DNA from: Oxyruncus cristatus
Lineage: Eukaryota; Chordata; Aves; Passeriformes; Cotingidae
NCBI GenBank assembly: GCA_013399855.1
Contig: VXAY01006782.1
Span: 781,258-845,257 of the forward strand
DNA: 64,000 nt
Direction of reading: 5' to 3'
This document shows, piece after piece, positions 62,841 through 64,000 of this stretch. Each line of letters begins with the position of its first letter. Positions within the stretch are counted from its first letter, which is position 1. Made by a program: the position numbers and the translations under genes. The notes beneath the pieces were generated by a model, which saw only the letters and a list, made by a program, of their open reading frames with translations, ran no database searches and was not told the DNA's origin.

Positions 62841-63712
62841 AGATCATGTGTACTACATTTAAGTTTTCTGCACATAGAAGGGACACCATATTCTGCCAGT
62901 TACACCAATCCTTTAGCCATCTATTGATAAGATGGGTTTTCCTACTCCTCATTCATCCCTGCTACTGCAGGAACTGAGGCGAACACCACCCGTGCTTCTG
63001 TCCCATTAACTAATCGACCCAGCGCCTTGAAGTCCTTTTGAATTGCCCTGGTACCTCTTTTATTGATCTCATCACTGCCAACCTGTACTACCAATAGTAG
63101 GTGATAATCTGAGGGCTGGATTAGTTCAGGGAGTCTCCTACTAATATCCCTCACCTGGGCCCCAGGAAGGCAGCAGACTTCCCTGTTGGATGGGTCCAGT
63201 CAGCATATAGACCCCTCAGTTCCCCTCAGAAGGGAGTTGCCTGCCACAACTACCCTTCTTTTTTTCTTTATCGCTGTGGTTGTAATCCGCCTGGTAAATG
63301 GGGTACAACTGGGAGACCCTCCAGACAGATCCTCTTCTTGACTGCCCTTTGCCTGACTCTCTGAGTGCAGGGCCTCATACTTGTTCTTTAAGGGCACTGT
63401 GAGAGGTAATGGGGGTCGGGAGGGGATTCTTTTACCTCTTCGATAAGGGACCTGTTTCCATTCCCTGTAATCTACTTGGTTTGCCCCATCTGCCTGATGG
63501 CAGGAGGGGCAGGCCTTCACCGCCTCCTGCTGGTCTTCTTTTGGGGTCAAAAGGGTATGACTTCATCAGTCTATTTCCCTTTCACTCTCCCCACTACTTC
63601 TTAACATCTCCACTTCTTCCTTGAGCTCTGCCACTAAGCACAGCAAATCATTCACCTGCTTGCATCATACACAGGTGTCTCTCACACTGTCCTCTGGTAC
63701 TAAGGTCATTTA
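62841..63712 (-). mobile_element. CR1 LINE, ORF1 segment
   Basis: This block is the ORF1 part of a CR1 on the minus strand. It lacks the CR1 5' UTR on the right (similarity begins near 63710) and has neither ORF2 nor 3' UTR to its left: a non-CR1 spacer and an ancient repeat follow instead. Most CR1 copies keep the 3' end and lose the 5' end, so an ORF1-only fragment is unusual and implies a deletion, an inversion, or capture of an internal piece. The left edge is blurred by divergence. Confidence 0.85.
62870..63709 (-). pseudogene. CR1 ORF1 remnant: coiled coil plus SGNH/GDSL esterase
   Basis: CR1 ORF1 proteins bind the element RNP and carry a lipase/esterase-like SGNH hydrolase domain. Here one minus-strand frame runs from an ATG at 63707-63709 through CKQVNDLLCLVAELKEEVEML (preceded by TCV and a stop, a CxxC-like pair with heptad leucines), a variable linker, a basic KKKRR patch, and the esterase block I as VVVAGNSLLRGTEG: catalytic Ser kept, but the usual GDS is GNS. 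Next come REVCCLPGAQVRDISRRLPE, QPSDYHLLLVVQVGSDEI and FKALGRLVNGTEARVVFASV. In-frame stops: 63665-63667, 63563-63568 (two in a row), 63200-63202 and 62942-62944. After the last, a frameshift continues the homology (HLINRWLKDWCNWQN) to about 62880. Most stops replace Arg or Trp codons by a single transition. Clearly dead. Confidence 0.9.
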
Positions 63713-63816
63713 TTTCTACCTCAGAATGCTATGTTTATAAAGACATTCATAGATCATCTCCAAGACCTTCGTTGTAGCATCTTCATTTTTCCATTGACTG
63801 TGAGACTGGCACCCAG
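63713..63816. other. junction segment between opposed CR1 pieces
   Basis: About 100 bp that match neither CR1 ORF1 nor ORF2 to my eye. It is the join between a minus-strand ORF1 block and a plus-strand ORF2 block. Confidence 0.4.
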
Positions 63817-64000
63817 GAATGTCTAATCTTTTCAAAATCCTCCAACTTCGGAGCAAGAAGCTAAAAAAATGGTGTGAAGTCTGCATGCTGATTGCTGTGT
63901 CTGAGGCTGAATGGATTTGGTTCGTGGACTGCTGGTGGAGGAGGAATTGGTTCAATGATCACATCCAGAGAGTAGTGGTCAATGGCTCCATGTCCAGGTG
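63817..64000 (+). pseudogene. CR1 ORF2 reverse-transcriptase segment, cut by window edge
   Basis: A plus-strand frame is open from about 63817 to the end of the window. Its last part reads RRNWFNDHIQRVVVNGSMSR, which is the middle of the CR1 reverse-transcriptase domain: in intact CR1 a 'RNWL.G..QRVVVNGS.S.W' stretch lies just before the 'SGVPQGSVLGP' motif. The nucleotide phrase CACATCCAGAGAGTAGTGGT followed by CAATGGCTCCATGTCCAGGT is typical of bird CR1. Similarity is clear from about 63895 and weaker before that. The upstream RT catalytic motifs and the endonuclease are not seen, so the piece is 5'-truncated or rearranged. It faces the ORF1 remnant head to head. Confidence 0.82.
63890..64000 (+). 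mobile_element. CR1 LINE, plus-strand fragment continuing beyond the window
   Basis: The only CR1 fragment in the window on the plus strand. It presumably continues to a CR1 3' end beyond 64000. See the ORF2 entry for the motif evidence. Confidence 0.78.

Noticed and set aside
1..64000. CRISPR arrays, operons, insertion sequences, bacterial promoters
   Set aside because: The window is vertebrate DNA. No regularly spaced repeats or prokaryotic gene organisation is present.

Overview
This is AT-rich vertebrate DNA. The repeats point to a bird: fragments of CR1 LINEs (the main avian retroposon), a degraded solo LTR of an avian ERVL-like retrovirus, one MIR/CORE-SINE-like relic, and several very old palindromic repeats of the kind shared by birds, turtles and crocodiles. 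Species cannot be fixed from the sequence.

I find no convincing host protein-coding gene, no CpG island, no rRNA or tRNA gene and no bacterial features. The longest open frames (up to about 158 codons) match no family I know and are about as long as chance gives in this much sequence. The window is best read as a gene desert or the inside of a large intron.

Layout. 1-21 kb is mostly unique AT-rich DNA with old palindromic repeat relics (about 1.9, 3.8 and 9.6 kb), one exon-like segment at 15.0 kb, and three stretches that look like conserved non-coding enhancers (9.3, 13.1-13.6 and 15.8-16.8 kb). 21-44 kb carries three short 3' ends of CR1 (21.1, 37.3 and 43.5 kb), the solo LTR at 34.3-34.7 kb, the tRNA-derived SINE relic at 40.8-40.9 kb, and many A/T homopolymer tracts. 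44-61 kb is again mostly unique, with a homeodomain/POU-site-rich patch near 46.5 kb.

61.2-64 kb is the richest part: the 3' end of a CR1 with the tail of its reverse-transcriptase ORF2 (minus strand), another old palindromic repeat, a CR1 ORF1 remnant coding for a coiled coil plus SGNH/GDSL esterase (minus strand), and, running off the right edge, a piece of CR1 ORF2 reverse transcriptase on the plus strand. The head-to-head ORF1/ORF2 pair is the most interesting structure here and may be a 5'-inverted (twin-primed) CR1 insertion.

All repeat calls rest on recalled consensus hallmarks. Boundaries are approximate, and no database search was run.
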